Under the pieces are notes generated by a model. That model searched no databases and was not told where the DNA came from. It saw only the letters and a list, made by a program, of their open reading frames with translations. A stretch of DNA of 64,000 nt, taken from Telluria antibiotica. Lineage in GTDB: Bacteria; Pseudomonadota; Gammaproteobacteria; Burkholderiales; Burkholderiaceae_D. The translations under genes and the position numbers were made by a program. Shown here in pieces: positions 48,209-57,092 of this stretch (position 1 is its first letter; every line of letters begins with the position of its first letter). The stretch is from positions 310,001-374,000 of the forward strand of contig NZ_JAAQOM010000002.1 in assembly GCF_011682055.1 (NCBI RefSeq), given 5' to 3'.

Positions 48209-49738
48209 TCAGGCGGCGCGCCTGCCCGCCGGGTCGTCGCCAACCACGTGCTTGACGAATGCCGCATGGTCCGGCATCGCGTCGACGGCCCGCCGGATCG
48301 AATCGCGCACCTTGTGGAAGTGGTCGAGCAGGTAGCCGGGATCCATGAGGTCGATGAAGGGGTCGTTCTTCTCCGGGAAGATCCCGTGCCCCATCAGGAT
48401 CGACACCCACGAGTCTTCCAGGAAGCCCTGCTGGTCGAGGATCGCGACGCGGCTCGAGTCGCGGAACAGGTCGATCTGGTGCTGCAGGATGTCCGGAACG
48501 GCCATGTTGCGGCAGTAGCGCCAGAATTCGGAATCGTCGCGGTTCGTGAGCTTGTAGTGCAGGATGATGAAATCGCGGATGTATTCGTAGCGCTGCGACA
48601 GCAGGCGGTTGAACTCGTCGGCCAGCGCGGGGCTGCAGTCGCGGTCCGGGAAGAATTGGACGATCCACCCCACCGTCATCTCGATCATGTTGATGCTCGT
48701 CGATTCGAGCGGCTCGATGAACCCCGTCGACAGGCCGACGCCCACGCAGTTCTTGATCCACGACTTGCGCCGGCGGCCCGGCGTGAAGCGCAGCTGGCGC
48801 GGCGCGTCGATGGCCGCGCCTTCGAGCACGCCTTCCAGCACGCGCGTCGCTTCCGCGTCCGTCGTGAAGCCGTCGCAATACACGTGGCCGTTGCCCATGC
48901 GGTGCTGCAGCGGAATGCGCCACGTCCAGCCCGCGCTTTGCGCCGTCGACCGCGTGTAAGGCACCAGCGGGCCGTCCGGGTTCGTGCACGGCATGGCCTG
49001 CGCGCTGTTACAGGGCAGCATGGCGCTCCAGTCCTCGTAGCCGGCCTTGTAGACGCCTTCCAGCAGCAGCGCCCGGAACCCCGTGCAATCGACGAACAGG
49101 TCGCCTTCGAAGCGGCGGCCGTCACGCAGCTTGACGGCCGTGACGAAGCCCGTCTCGGGGTGTTGCTCGACGTCGACGACCATGCCTTCGATGCGCGTGA
49201 CGCCGCGCGCGACCGCGTAGTCGCGCAGGTAGGCCGCGTACAGGCTGGCGTCGAACTGGAAACCGTAGGAATACGAATTGGTGACGGACGGCTGGTCGCC
49301 GTACGGCGGCACGAAGCGGTGCGCGCGCGACATGGCGTCGGCCGTCGACCATTCCTCGTACGACGGCATGTCCTTGACGTCGCGCTTCAGGCGCAGCCAG
49401 TACATGTACGCGGGACGGCTCTCGATCATCGGCCCGAAATTGCCGAAGGCGTGGAAGAACCGGCTGCCCACATGGCCCCAGTCGCGGAACTCGGTGCCGA
49501 GCTTGAACGTGGCCTGGGTCTTCTTGATGAAGTCGGCGGCATCCAGGCCCAGCGCCTGGTTGTAGTAGCGGATGGTGGGCAACGTCGCTTCGCCCACGCC
49601 CACTGTGCCGATCTCGGGCGATTCGATGAGGACGATCTCGCACGCCTTGCCCAGCTTCTGCGCCAGCGGCGCGGCGGTCATCCAGCCGGCGGTGCCGCCG
49701 CCCACGATGACGATTTGTCGGATGGCCTTGTCGGACAT
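48209..49738 (-). CDS. Flavin-dependent (tryptophan halogenase-family) protein 1
   Basis: 509 residues. FAD-binding GGGTAGWMTA at the N-terminus, GVGEATLP, the catalytic-type Lys in ATFKLGTEF (near 76), the WxWxIP motif (WTWRIP near 280) and the EPLEST segment near 350, so all halogenase hallmarks are kept. In this family FADH2 and O2 generate a hypohalous acid that is passed to the Lys. There is no export signal. It follows the TonB receptor gene by 78 nt. The natural substrate of halogenase homologues linked to TonB receptors is not established; an indole or phenol on an imported compound is possible. GGAG precedes ATG 49738. Confidence 0.88.
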   Translation of the reverse strand: MSDKAIRQIVIVGGGTAGWMTAAPLAQKLGKACEIVLIESPEIGTVGVGEATLPTIRYYNQALGLDAADFIKKTQATFKLGTEFRDWGHVGSRFFHAFGNFGPMIESRPAYMYWLRLKRDVKDMPSYEEWSTADAMSRAHRFVPPYGDQPSVTNSYSYGFQFDASLYAAYLRDYAVARGVTRIEGMVVDVEQHPETGFVTAVKLRDGRRFEGDLFVDCTGFRALLLEGVYKAGYEDWSAMLPCNSAQAMPCTNPDGPLVPYTRSTAQSAGWTWRIPLQHRMGNGHVYCDGFTTDAEATRVLEGVLEGAAIDAPRQLRFTPGRRRKSWIKNCVGVGLSTGFIEPLESTSINMIEMTVGWIVQFFPDRDCSPALADEFNRLLSQRYEYIRDFIILHYKLTNRDDSEFWRYCRNMAVPDILQHQIDLFRDSSRVAILDQQGFLEDSWVSILMGHGIFPEKNDPFIDLMDPGYLLDHFHKVRDSIRRAVDAMPDHAAFVKHVVGDDPAGRRAA

Positions 49739-49764
49739 GATCTCTCCAATCACAAAAACGCGAA

Positions 49765-49794
49765 CCTCCCGCAACCGGCCGGGCTTGCGGGAGG
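49765..49794 (-). repeat. Hairpin between TonB receptor and halogenase genes
   Basis: CCTCCCGCAA (49765-49774) and TTGCGGGAGG (49785-49794) form a perfect 10-bp stem with 10-nt loop. On the transcribed strand a TTTTT follows 6 nt later, so it could partly terminate transcription and lower halogenase expression relative to the receptor, or stabilise the receptor mRNA end. Confidence 0.6.
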
Positions 49795-49816
49795 CGTACT
49801 ACATGCTACACGACGA

Positions 49817-52800
49817 TCAGAACGAGTAACCCATGCGGACCGAGTAGCTGCGGCCAGTATAGAACGCGCCGCGCTCCATCAGGCCGATATGCTGCTGCAT
49901 GTACTGGCGGTAGATGGCATTGGTCAGGTTCGACGCTTCCACAGACAGCTTCAGGTTGGGGGTGATTTCGTACTGGAAGCTGCCGTCAAGCTCGCCATAC
50001 GCACCGCCATACGTCGGCAGCGCGTAGTTGACCGAGTAGCCCTTGCCGAAGTTCGGGCTGTCCGGGTTCGCGTCGATGCCTTCGCCGCCGTTCGTGCCGT
50101 ACGCATTGACCGCCTGCAGGTACTTCGAACGCCAGCTGTACGCCAGGCGCGCGGACACCGGCCCCTTGTCGTACAACAGGGCAAGGTTGTAGGCGTTCTT
50201 CGACAGGTTGGTCATCGGCAGCCCGCCCAGGATGCGGCCGTCGGTGTCGCAACCCGCCAGGTCGCGCGCCGTGTTCGCGGCAGGCGTGTCCTTCGGCGTG
50301 CACCATACCACGCCCGGCGGCGCGTTCAGGTTCAGGCGGCTGTCGAGGTAGGTGTAGTTCGCCGAGATACCGAAGCCGGACCAGAAACCGGGCAGCTTGT
50401 CGAAGTACTGCTGGTACGCGATTTCCGCACCGTTGGCACGGCCCTTGGCGCCGTTCGTCGGCCCGGTAACGTTGAAGTCGTAAGGCTTGCCCGTCAGGTC
50501 GTTCATCGTGTAAGTCGACGTCTGGCCGATGACGATGTCCTTGATGCGCTTGTTGAACACCGCCAGCGTCAGCGAGCCGCCATGGCCGAAATAGTATTCG
50601 GCCGTGAAGTCGAGGTTGTCCGACGTCGTCGGCTTCAGGGCCGGATTGCCGCGGGCGGAGCCGGTGAAGGTGATCGAATCGAGGGTCGTGACCTTCGTCG
50701 CCGTGTCGGTGGTCGTCTTGATGTTCTCGCTCAGCGTCGTGTAGGCCTGCAGCTGGTAGAAGTCCGGACGCGTCATGCCTTTCGAGTACGCGCCGCGGAA
50801 TTGCAGGCCGTCGTTGACCTTCATGCGCACGTTCAGGCTCGGCAGCACGTTCGTGTACGAGTTGTCGAAGTCGCGCTTGGCGGACAGGTCTGCGAACGCC
50901 GGCACGCCGCCTCCCGAGATCTTGGAGATGTCCTGCTGCGTGTACAGCAGATAGCCCGTCGCTGCCATATTGGTGCGGACGACGCGCACGCCCACGTTGC
51001 CGTCGATCGGGTAACGCAACGTGTCGACGTTGAAGCGCAGCTGGCTGTACGCGGCCTTGGTGCGCTCGCGCTGCTGGTTCAGGCCCTCGGCGTCGCCGAA
51101 CGGCGCGGGCTTCCAGTTCATCGCGCACGGCGTGCTCGTGCACAGCAGGTTCGCATAGCCATGGATCAGGGCGAAGCCGGATGGCGCACCGTCAGGGTTC
51201 GGCGTGTTCAGTGCCGGATCGGCGATGATGACCGGCGGCGGCGCCGTCATCTGGCCACCGAAGAAGTTCGGGAAGCCCATCGTCATGACCGGCTTCGAGA
51301 AACGCGGATCGTTCAGGTAGGGGTAGCCGTTGATCGCCCAGCCTTGCATCCACGGCTGCGCGATCGCGGTCCATTCGCTGCCGTGCGTCGAGCGCGTGTC
51401 GGCCTTGCGGTCGGTGAAGCGCACGCCGAACCGCAAGTCGTTCAGCACCGGGCTGTCGAACGTAAACTTGGCGTCCAGGCGTGCCGCGTTCAACGTGCCG
51501 GTGGCCTTGTCGCGGTGCTCCTGGCTGGTGCCCCAGTAATACGTCTTCGGATCCGTCAGCAAGGCGCGGTCCGCAGCGTCGAAATGCAGCTCCGCCGGCG
51601 ACTTGGTCAGATCCCACGTCATTTTCGGCAGCGTGCCCTGCATGCCGACCAGATTGTCATAGCCGGTGGTGGTCGCGCGGGTGTGCTGCAGGTCGGAACT
51701 GACCGTCCACTGGTCGCTCGCGCGCCAGTCCGCGTGCCACGCGACGTCGCGGGTGTCGGACTTGCGGCCCGCCGCGCGCGACGAGCTGCTCAGGCTGATC
51801 CCCGTTTCGTTCGGCGAACGCAGCGTGCCGGTCAGCAGCGCGCCGTTGTCGGCAAAAGTGGCGCCGGGGTCGAGCATGCTGGTCGACGGGTTTGCCGTGC
51901 CCGTGTTCATGCCATATTCCGTCGTGTTCATGTCGTACTTCGAACGGAAGAACGTCAGGTAGGACGACAGGTTGTCCTTCTTCCACTGCAGTGCGCCATA
52001 CAGGCCGTCGCGTTCGCGCTCGAAATTGTTCGACGTCCAGTAGCTGCCGTTCGGGATCCAGCGTTGCGTGCCGCTCGTGTCGCCCGTGACCGCGTTGGTG
52101 CGCGGGATGTACGGGGAAATCTGCATGCCGTCACTGCGCGTATTGATGCGCGAACGGGCCACGTCGATCAAGGCGCCGAACTGGCCGAAGGGTGTGTTCC
52201 AGCGGTTCGACAGCAGGCCGGACACGCCGGGCGACGTCTTGCCGCGCAGTTGCGAACGGCGTTCCTCCACCGACAGCGCACCCTTGGCGCCCTTGAAGTC
52301 GAACGGCAGCGCCGTGCGCAGATTCACCAGGCCGCTGATGCCGCCCTCGATCTGCTCGGCCGACGGGTTCTTGTACACGTCCAGGCCGCTCATCAGTTCC
52401 GGCGGCACGTCCTCGAAGCTCAGCGAGCGGCCACCGTTGGCGGAAAACGCGTCGCGGCCGTTGAGTTCCGAACGCACATAGGTCAGGCCGCGCACCGACA
52501 CGCCGGTGCCTTCCGCGGCGTAGTGGTTGACGCCGTCGCCCACGCCCTGCTGCGGATCGACGCGGTTCAGCGTACGGTCGATGGTGACGCCGACCACGCG
52601 CTGCAGGACTTCCGTCACCGACTTGTCCGGCAGCTTGCCAATGTCGTCGGCGACGATGGAATCGACGATCTCGTCCGCGTTGCGTTTGCGGGCCGACGCC
52701 GATTCCAGCGCGGCGCGCTGGCCCACGACCACGACGGTGGCCGTGCTACCGTCGTCCTTCTTGCCGGTGTCTTGGGCGAAGGCACTGTGCGCCATCATGG

Positions 52801-52864
52801 CGCCGCTCGCCATCAATACGAACTGGGCGGCGCCCACGGCGATTGCTGTTCTCTGAAACCTCAC
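49817..52864 (-). CDS. TonB-dependent receptor (oligosaccharide-type)
   Basis: 1015 residues. Signal peptide about 1-31 (ending MAHSAFAQ), TonB-contact/plug domain (ADEIVDSIVADDIGKLPDKS, then LQRVVGVTI), and a 22-strand barrel ending in YSVRMGYSF with terminal aromatic Phe. The long form without an FecA-type signalling domain is the one used by Proteobacteria for carbohydrate uptake. I start at GTG 52864 behind AGGAG at 7 nt; ATG 52879 overlaps that site. Promoter with regulon box at 52939-52983. Confidence 0.92.
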   Translation of the reverse strand: MRFQRTAIAVGAAQFVLMASGAMMAHSAFAQDTGKKDDGSTATVVVVGQRAALESASARKRNADEIVDSIVADDIGKLPDKSVTEVLQRVVGVTIDRTLNRVDPQQGVGDGVNHYAAEGTGVSVRGLTYVRSELNGRDAFSANGGRSLSFEDVPPELMSGLDVYKNPSAEQIEGGISGLVNLRTALPFDFKGAKGALSVEERRSQLRGKTSPGVSGLLSNRWNTPFGQFGALIDVARSRINTRSDGMQISPYIPRTNAVTGDTSGTQRWIPNGSYWTSNNFERERDGLYGALQWKKDNLSSYLTFFRSKYDMNTTEYGMNTGTANPSTSMLDPGATFADNGALLTGTLRSPNETGISLSSSSRAAGRKSDTRDVAWHADWRASDQWTVSSDLQHTRATTTGYDNLVGMQGTLPKMTWDLTKSPAELHFDAADRALLTDPKTYYWGTSQEHRDKATGTLNAARLDAKFTFDSPVLNDLRFGVRFTDRKADTRSTHGSEWTAIAQPWMQGWAINGYPYLNDPRFSKPVMTMGFPNFFGGQMTAPPPVIIADPALNTPNPDGAPSGFALIHGYANLLCTSTPCAMNWKPAPFGDAEGLNQQRERTKAAYSQLRFNVDTLRYPIDGNVGVRVVRTNMAATGYLLYTQQDISKISGGGVPAFADLSAKRDFDNSYTNVLPSLNVRMKVNDGLQFRGAYSKGMTRPDFYQLQAYTTLSENIKTTTDTATKVTTLDSITFTGSARGNPALKPTTSDNLDFTAEYYFGHGGSLTLAVFNKRIKDIVIGQTSTYTMNDLTGKPYDFNVTGPTNGAKGRANGAEIAYQQYFDKLPGFWSGFGISANYTYLDSRLNLNAPPGVVWCTPKDTPAANTARDLAGCDTDGRILGGLPMTNLSKNAYNLALLYDKGPVSARLAYSWRSKYLQAVNAYGTNGGEGIDANPDSPNFGKGYSVNYALPTYGGAYGELDGSFQYEITPNLKLSVEASNLTNAIYRQYMQQHIGLMERGAFYTGRSYSVRMGYSF

Positions 52865-52938
52865 TGGCGTTCTCCTCATTCAGCCTGTCTGTTCTTGTGG
52901 ATCCCTGGCCGCGACGCCGGACGGTCACGGTGGAAACC

Positions 52939-52983
52939 TCATTTTGAGCAGGTACCGGGCGAGGGACAATTCATAAATTTGCC
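52939..52983 (-). promoter_or_regulatory. Shared-box promoter of the TonB receptor-halogenase 1 operon
   Basis: Box TTGGCAAATTTATGAA (52968-52983), -35 TTGTCC (52962-52967), 17-nt spacer, -10 CAAAAT (52939-52944), 74 nt before the GTG start. Confidence 0.7.
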
Positions 52984-53077
52984 AAACCGAACATTAATTT
53001 GATTAAAGTAGTATGAACGCAACAGTTCCGAATATAAACGTTTGATTATTATCTGAACGAAAAATGAACGAACCGGT

Positions 53078-54589
53078 TCACGTGTGCGCCGTTCCCGTCA
53101 CCTGCGCGAGGAACGCCCCGTGGTCGGGCATCGCGCCGACGACCTGCCGGATCGCCGCGTGGACGTTCTGAAAGTGCTCGAGCAGACTGCGCGGATCCAT
53201 GCGCTCGATGATCTGGTCGCAGCGCTCGGGTCGCAGGCCGTTGCCCAGCATGATCGCCGCATGCGAATCGACCTGGAACCCCTGCAGGTCATAGATGGCG
53301 ACGTGGCCCGTGGCGCGGAACATGTCGATCTGGTGCTGCAGCGCGTCGGAGACGGGCATGTTCGCGCAATAGCGCCAGAATTCCGAGTCGGTGCGCTTGG
53401 TCAGCTTGTAGTGCAGGACGATGAAGTCGCGTACGTACTCATAGCGCTGGCCGACCAGCCGGTTGAATTCGTCGGCCAGTTCCGGACTGCAGTCGCGGTC
53501 CGGGAAGAACTGGACGAGCCAGCCGACGGCCAGCTCGATGATGTTGATGCTCGTCGATTCCAGCGGTTCCAGGAAGCCGCTCGACAGGCCGATCGCCACG
53601 CAGTTCTTGACCCACGACTTGCGCCGCTGTCCCGTCGTGAAACGGAGCTGGCGCGGCGTGTCGAGCGGCGCCGTATCGAGGCCATCCAGCAGCACGCGCC
53701 CCGCCTCCTCGTCCGACATGAAGCCGTCGCAGTACACGTGGCCGTTGCCGTTGCGGTGCTGCAGCGGGATGCGCCATTGCCAGCCCGCGCTCTTCGCCGT
53801 CGAGCGCGTGTACGGCGTTTTCACGTCCGCCAGCGCGCTCGGCACGGCCTGCGCGCTGTTACAAGGCAGCATCGCGCTCCAGTCCTCGTAGCCGGCCTTG
53901 TACACGCCCTCGATCAGCAGGCCGCGGAAGCCCGTGCAATCGACGAACAGGTCGCCCTCGACGCGGCGGCCGTCGGCCAGCTTGACGGCCGTGATGAAGC
54001 CCGTTTCCGGATGCCGCTCGACCTCGCCCACCGTGCCTTCGATGCGCTTGACGCCGCGCGCCGTCGCGTATTCACGCAGGTACAGTGCGTACAGGCCCGC
54101 GTCGAACTGGAACGCATACGAATACGCATTGGTGGGGCTTTGCGCGTCGCCGTGCGGCGGCACGAAGCGGTTCGCGTGCGCCATCGTCGCCGTGAGGGAC
54201 CAGTCCTCGTACGGCGGCAAGTCCTTGACCTCGCGCGCGAGACGCTGCCAGGCCATGAACGCGGGACGGTTCTCGATGGGGGGACCGTAGTCGCCGAAGC
54301 CGTGGAAGAACCGGTTGCCGAGGTGGCCCCAGTCCACGAAGTCGATACCGAGCTTGAACGTGGCCTTCGTCCGGCGAACGAACTCCCCGGCGTCGATGCC
54401 GAGCGCGTGGTTGTAGTACGTGATGGTGGGCAGCGTCGATTCGCCGACGCCGACGGTGCCGATCTCGGGCGATTCGACGAGCACGATCTCGCACGTCGGG
54501 CCCAGCTTGAGCGCCAGCGGCGCGGCGGTCATCCAGCCGGCGGTGCCGCCGCCCACGATGACGATTTTACGGATGGCCTTGTCGGACAT
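53078..54589 (-). CDS. Flavin-dependent (tryptophan halogenase-family) protein 2
   Basis: 503 residues, close paralogue of the product of 48209-49738. It keeps GGGTAGWMTA, GVGESTLP, the Lys in ATFKLGIDF, WQWRIP and EPLEST. No export signal. The start ATG 54589 follows GGAG. It has its own regulon-box promoter, so the cell makes both halogenase homologues under the same signal. The reason for two copies on either side of one TonB receptor gene is not visible from sequence. Confidence 0.88.
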   Translation of the reverse strand: MSDKAIRKIVIVGGGTAGWMTAAPLALKLGPTCEIVLVESPEIGTVGVGESTLPTITYYNHALGIDAGEFVRRTKATFKLGIDFVDWGHLGNRFFHGFGDYGPPIENRPAFMAWQRLAREVKDLPPYEDWSLTATMAHANRFVPPHGDAQSPTNAYSYAFQFDAGLYALYLREYATARGVKRIEGTVGEVERHPETGFITAVKLADGRRVEGDLFVDCTGFRGLLIEGVYKAGYEDWSAMLPCNSAQAVPSALADVKTPYTRSTAKSAGWQWRIPLQHRNGNGHVYCDGFMSDEEAGRVLLDGLDTAPLDTPRQLRFTTGQRRKSWVKNCVAIGLSSGFLEPLESTSINIIELAVGWLVQFFPDRDCSPELADEFNRLVGQRYEYVRDFIVLHYKLTKRTDSEFWRYCANMPVSDALQHQIDMFRATGHVAIYDLQGFQVDSHAAIMLGNGLRPERCDQIIERMDPRSLLEHFQNVHAAIRQVVGAMPDHGAFLAQVTGTAHT

Positions 54590-54623
54590 GAAACTCCAAT
54601 CATAGAAACGCGCAGTCCAGCCA

Positions 54624-54668
54624 ATTCTGGTGAGCGGTATCCGGCGGGACAATTACAAAATTGATCAA
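54624..54668 (-). promoter_or_regulatory. Shared-box promoter of halogenase 2
   Basis: Box TTGATCAATTTTGTAA (54653-54668), -35 TTGTCC (54647-54652), 17-nt spacer, -10 CAGAAT (54624-54629), 34 nt before the start. Confidence 0.7.
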
Positions 54669-54714
54669 CCGCGCCCATGAAATTGATGAGGAGTTTCGTC
54701 CGCGCGGACGACGG

Positions 54715-55923
54715 TTACGGCGCCGCGGCTTCCTGGACGGGGCTGTCCGGCTGTTCCTGCTGCACCGCCAGCGCACGGAACGCCTTCGGGGTGCAGCCGT
54801 ATTCTTCCTTGAACAGCTTGTTGAAGTACGAGACGTTGGCATAGCCGACCGAGAACGCGATCTCCGCGATGCCCGTGCCGCTGTTCTCCGCCAGCAGCCG
54901 GGCCGCTTCCGTCAGGCGCAGCTTGTTCAGGTAGCTGGTGAACGTCATGCCGAGTTCCGATTTCAGCACGTCGTTGACCTTCGTGCGGTTCGTCCCCGTC
55001 CCGGCGACGACGCCTTCCAGGTCGAGCTCCGGGTTCGTGTAGTTAGACGCGATGAAGCGCAGCACCGACACCTTTTCCTTGTCCCGGTACGGCTCCAGCG
55101 TGAGCTGGCGATAGGCGACGAGCGGCAGGTCGGTCTTCAGCGTGGAGCCTACGCTCGCGATCATCGCGCGCGCCTGGGCCCGGAAGAACCAGATGCCGAA
55201 ACCGGCCCACCCTGCCGCCACGAGCGCGGCCAGCCAGGCGAGCCAGCGATAATCGCGGCCCCGCATCGTGAAATTGCTGATCTCGACGTGGGACGGGACG
55301 CCGCGCGGGCTCTGCGACGTGGCGCCGAACACGAAGCGCGCTACCCGGTCCAGCTTGAAGTCCTGGCGCGACACGTCGCGGTGGAACGCGTCGAACCACC
55401 ATTGGGGCACCGACAGCCGCGTCGTGTCGATGGACACGGGCACGCCGTCCTCGTTGCAGGAGAAATAGGTCAGCGCCGGCGGATAGGTGAAGAAATTACC
55501 CGGCTTCGAGACCCGTTCGTCGTGGATCGAGATGATGAATACCATCGAGTTCGCCGGCGCGCATTTGGCGAGGAAGGACACGGTGCCGTACCGGGACAGG
55601 TCGACCAGGGCGGGCGCGCCCTTCGCATCGGCGGCGATCAAGTCGGCGGAGACGTTGATGTCCGGCGTGCCCGGAGGGAGGTTCATGTCGAAGCGCAGAC
55701 CGTCGCGCATCGTGTCGTCGACGCGGATCACGGGTGCGCCGGCCGGCCACGGCGAGACGGTATAGCCGCGATGCCATTCCACGGCGCGTCCGTCGACGCC
55801 CTTCTGGCCCGGCAGGATCGGCAGCGAGAGATAGCTCCGTTCAATGAATACGACCGCGAACAGCGCATCCGCGAGCACGATGACGATGAACGCGAGCAGC
55901 GCCTTCTTATAAAACTCTTGCAT
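54715..55923 (-). CDS. Membrane-spanning AraC-family regulator (copy 2)
   Basis: 402 residues, same plan as the regulator at 37399-38622: N-terminal helix (about 8-28, MQEFYKKALLAFIV start), periplasmic domain with Cys pair (AKCAPAN, YFSCNE), second helix (about 220-240) and C-terminal AraC domain (GIAEIAFSVGYANVSYFNKL). The DNA-binding domains of the two are very similar, so both may read the same box; the periplasmic halves differ more, suggesting different ligands. It precedes the halogenase 2 gene. Confidence 0.85.
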   Translation of the reverse strand: MQEFYKKALLAFIVIVLADALFAVVFIERSYLSLPILPGQKGVDGRAVEWHRGYTVSPWPAGAPVIRVDDTMRDGLRFDMNLPPGTPDINVSADLIAADAKGAPALVDLSRYGTVSFLAKCAPANSMVFIISIHDERVSKPGNFFTYPPALTYFSCNEDGVPVSIDTTRLSVPQWWFDAFHRDVSRQDFKLDRVARFVFGATSQSPRGVPSHVEISNFTMRGRDYRWLAWLAALVAAGWAGFGIWFFRAQARAMIASVGSTLKTDLPLVAYRQLTLEPYRDKEKVSVLRFIASNYTNPELDLEGVVAGTGTNRTKVNDVLKSELGMTFTSYLNKLRLTEAARLLAENSGTGIAEIAFSVGYANVSYFNKLFKEEYGCTPKAFRALAVQQEQPDSPVQEAAAP

Positions 55924-55977
55924 ATGGCACGGTGGTGAATGTCTCCAGTCGTCACCTCTGGCGGGGACGTCACCGGA

Positions 55978-56006
55978 ATCATAACAGCCCACCCATGCGG
56001 GGTCTT
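55978..56006 (-). promoter_or_regulatory. Promoter candidate of membrane AraC regulator 2
   Basis: -10 TATGAT (55978-55983) in the context GTTATGAT, 17 nt from a poor -35 (AAGACC, 56001-56006). Shares only the -10 with copy 1; no regulon box. Confidence 0.4.
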
Positions 56007-56093
56007 GGTTTCGGCCCGTTCGCGCCGCTGCGTTGCAAGTGCGCAACGGGGGCGCCAAGCCCCCAGCCCTGCCGGCACAAATCATTGGCGGCA

Positions 56094-56138
56094 TCACCTA
56101 ATTTCATAATTGCGCCGGTCGGGCCCGCTGTTCACACT
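56094..56138 (+). promoter_or_regulatory. Shared-box promoter of the acetylesterase gene
   Basis: Box TCACCTAATTTCATAA (56094-56109), -35 TTGCGC (56110-56115), 17-nt spacer, -10 CACACT (56133-56138), 29 nt before the start. The box is the most divergent of the seven in its upstream half. Confidence 0.6.
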
Positions 56139-56167
56139 TTCAACCGTCGATTTTTCCAGGATCCTCC

Positions 56168-57067
56168 ATGCGCAAGCTGCTGCTCACCCTGTTCTTTTTC
56201 ATCGCCGCCGGCGCGCAAGCGCAGACGACCGTGATTCCGCTCTGGCCGGAAGGCGTGCCGGACGCGAAACCAAATCCCGTACCCGAGCGAATCGAGAACG
56301 ACATGATCAGCCACGTGTCCGAGCCGACGCTGACGTATTACCCGGCCGCCTCCGACCGACCGGCGCACACGGCCGTCATCATCTGCCCGGGCGGGGGCTA
56401 CCAGTTCCTCGCGTTCGCGCACGAAGGACGGCGCTACGCGGAGTGGCTGTCCAGCCTGGGCATCGCTTCCTTCGTGCTGAAGTACCGTATGGTGGACGCC
56501 GGCCATCCGGCGCCGCTGCGCGACGTCCTGCGCGCGATCCGCACGGTGCGCGCGCACGCGTCGGATTACGGCGTGGCGCCGGACCGCGTGGGCGTGATGG
56601 GCAGTTCGGCCGGCGGCCACCTGGCCGCCAGCGCGGCCACGATGTACGACGATCCGGCCGGACGCACGGGCGCGCCGCTCGACACGGTCAGTGCGCGGCC
56701 CGACTTCCTGCTGCTGATGTACCCCGTGATCACGTTGATGCCCCCGTACGCGCACGAAGGCTCGCGCTATTCGCTGCTGGGCGTGCACCCGGCGCCGGAA
56801 CTGGTGAAGCAGATGTCGGTCGAGACCCGCGTCACCGCGCAAACGCCGCCGACGTTCCTCGTCCACTCGGAAGACGACAACGTCGTCCCCGTCGACAACA
56901 GCATCATGTTCTTCCAGGCCCTCGCGCGCGCGCACGTGCCGGCCGAGCTGCACATCTACGAACACGGCGGCCACGGCATGGGCATGACGCCGGGCCACGG
57001 CGACGCATCGCTGTGGCCGCGCCGCGCCGAGGAATGGCTGCGCGACCGGAAGCTGATCGCGCAGTAA
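56168..57067 (+). CDS. Exported alpha/beta-hydrolase acetylesterase
   Basis: 299 residues. Signal peptide about 1-18 (AGAQAQ). HSL/BD-FAE-type esterase: oxyanion motif CPGGGYQFLA near 77, nucleophile Ser in GSSAGGH near 155, Asp in HSEDDNVVP near 238 and His in EHGGHGMG near 270. Family members deacetylate xylan or xyloglucan oligosaccharides. Regulon-box promoter; converges with the next TonB receptor gene. Confidence 0.85.
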   Translation: MRKLLLTLFFFIAAGAQAQTTVIPLWPEGVPDAKPNPVPERIENDMISHVSEPTLTYYPAASDRPAHTAVIICPGGGYQFLAFAHEGRRYAEWLSSLGIASFVLKYRMVDAGHPAPLRDVLRAIRTVRAHASDYGVAPDRVGVMGSSAGGHLAASAATMYDDPAGRTGAPLDTVSARPDFLLLMYPVITLMPPYAHEGSRYSLLGVHPAPELVKQMSVETRVTAQTPPTFLVHSEDDNVVPVDNSIMFFQALARAHVPAELHIYEHGGHGMGMTPGHGDASLWPRRAEEWLRDRKLIAQ

Positions 57068-57092
57068 TTCGGTGATTCGGGGTCGGTAATTC

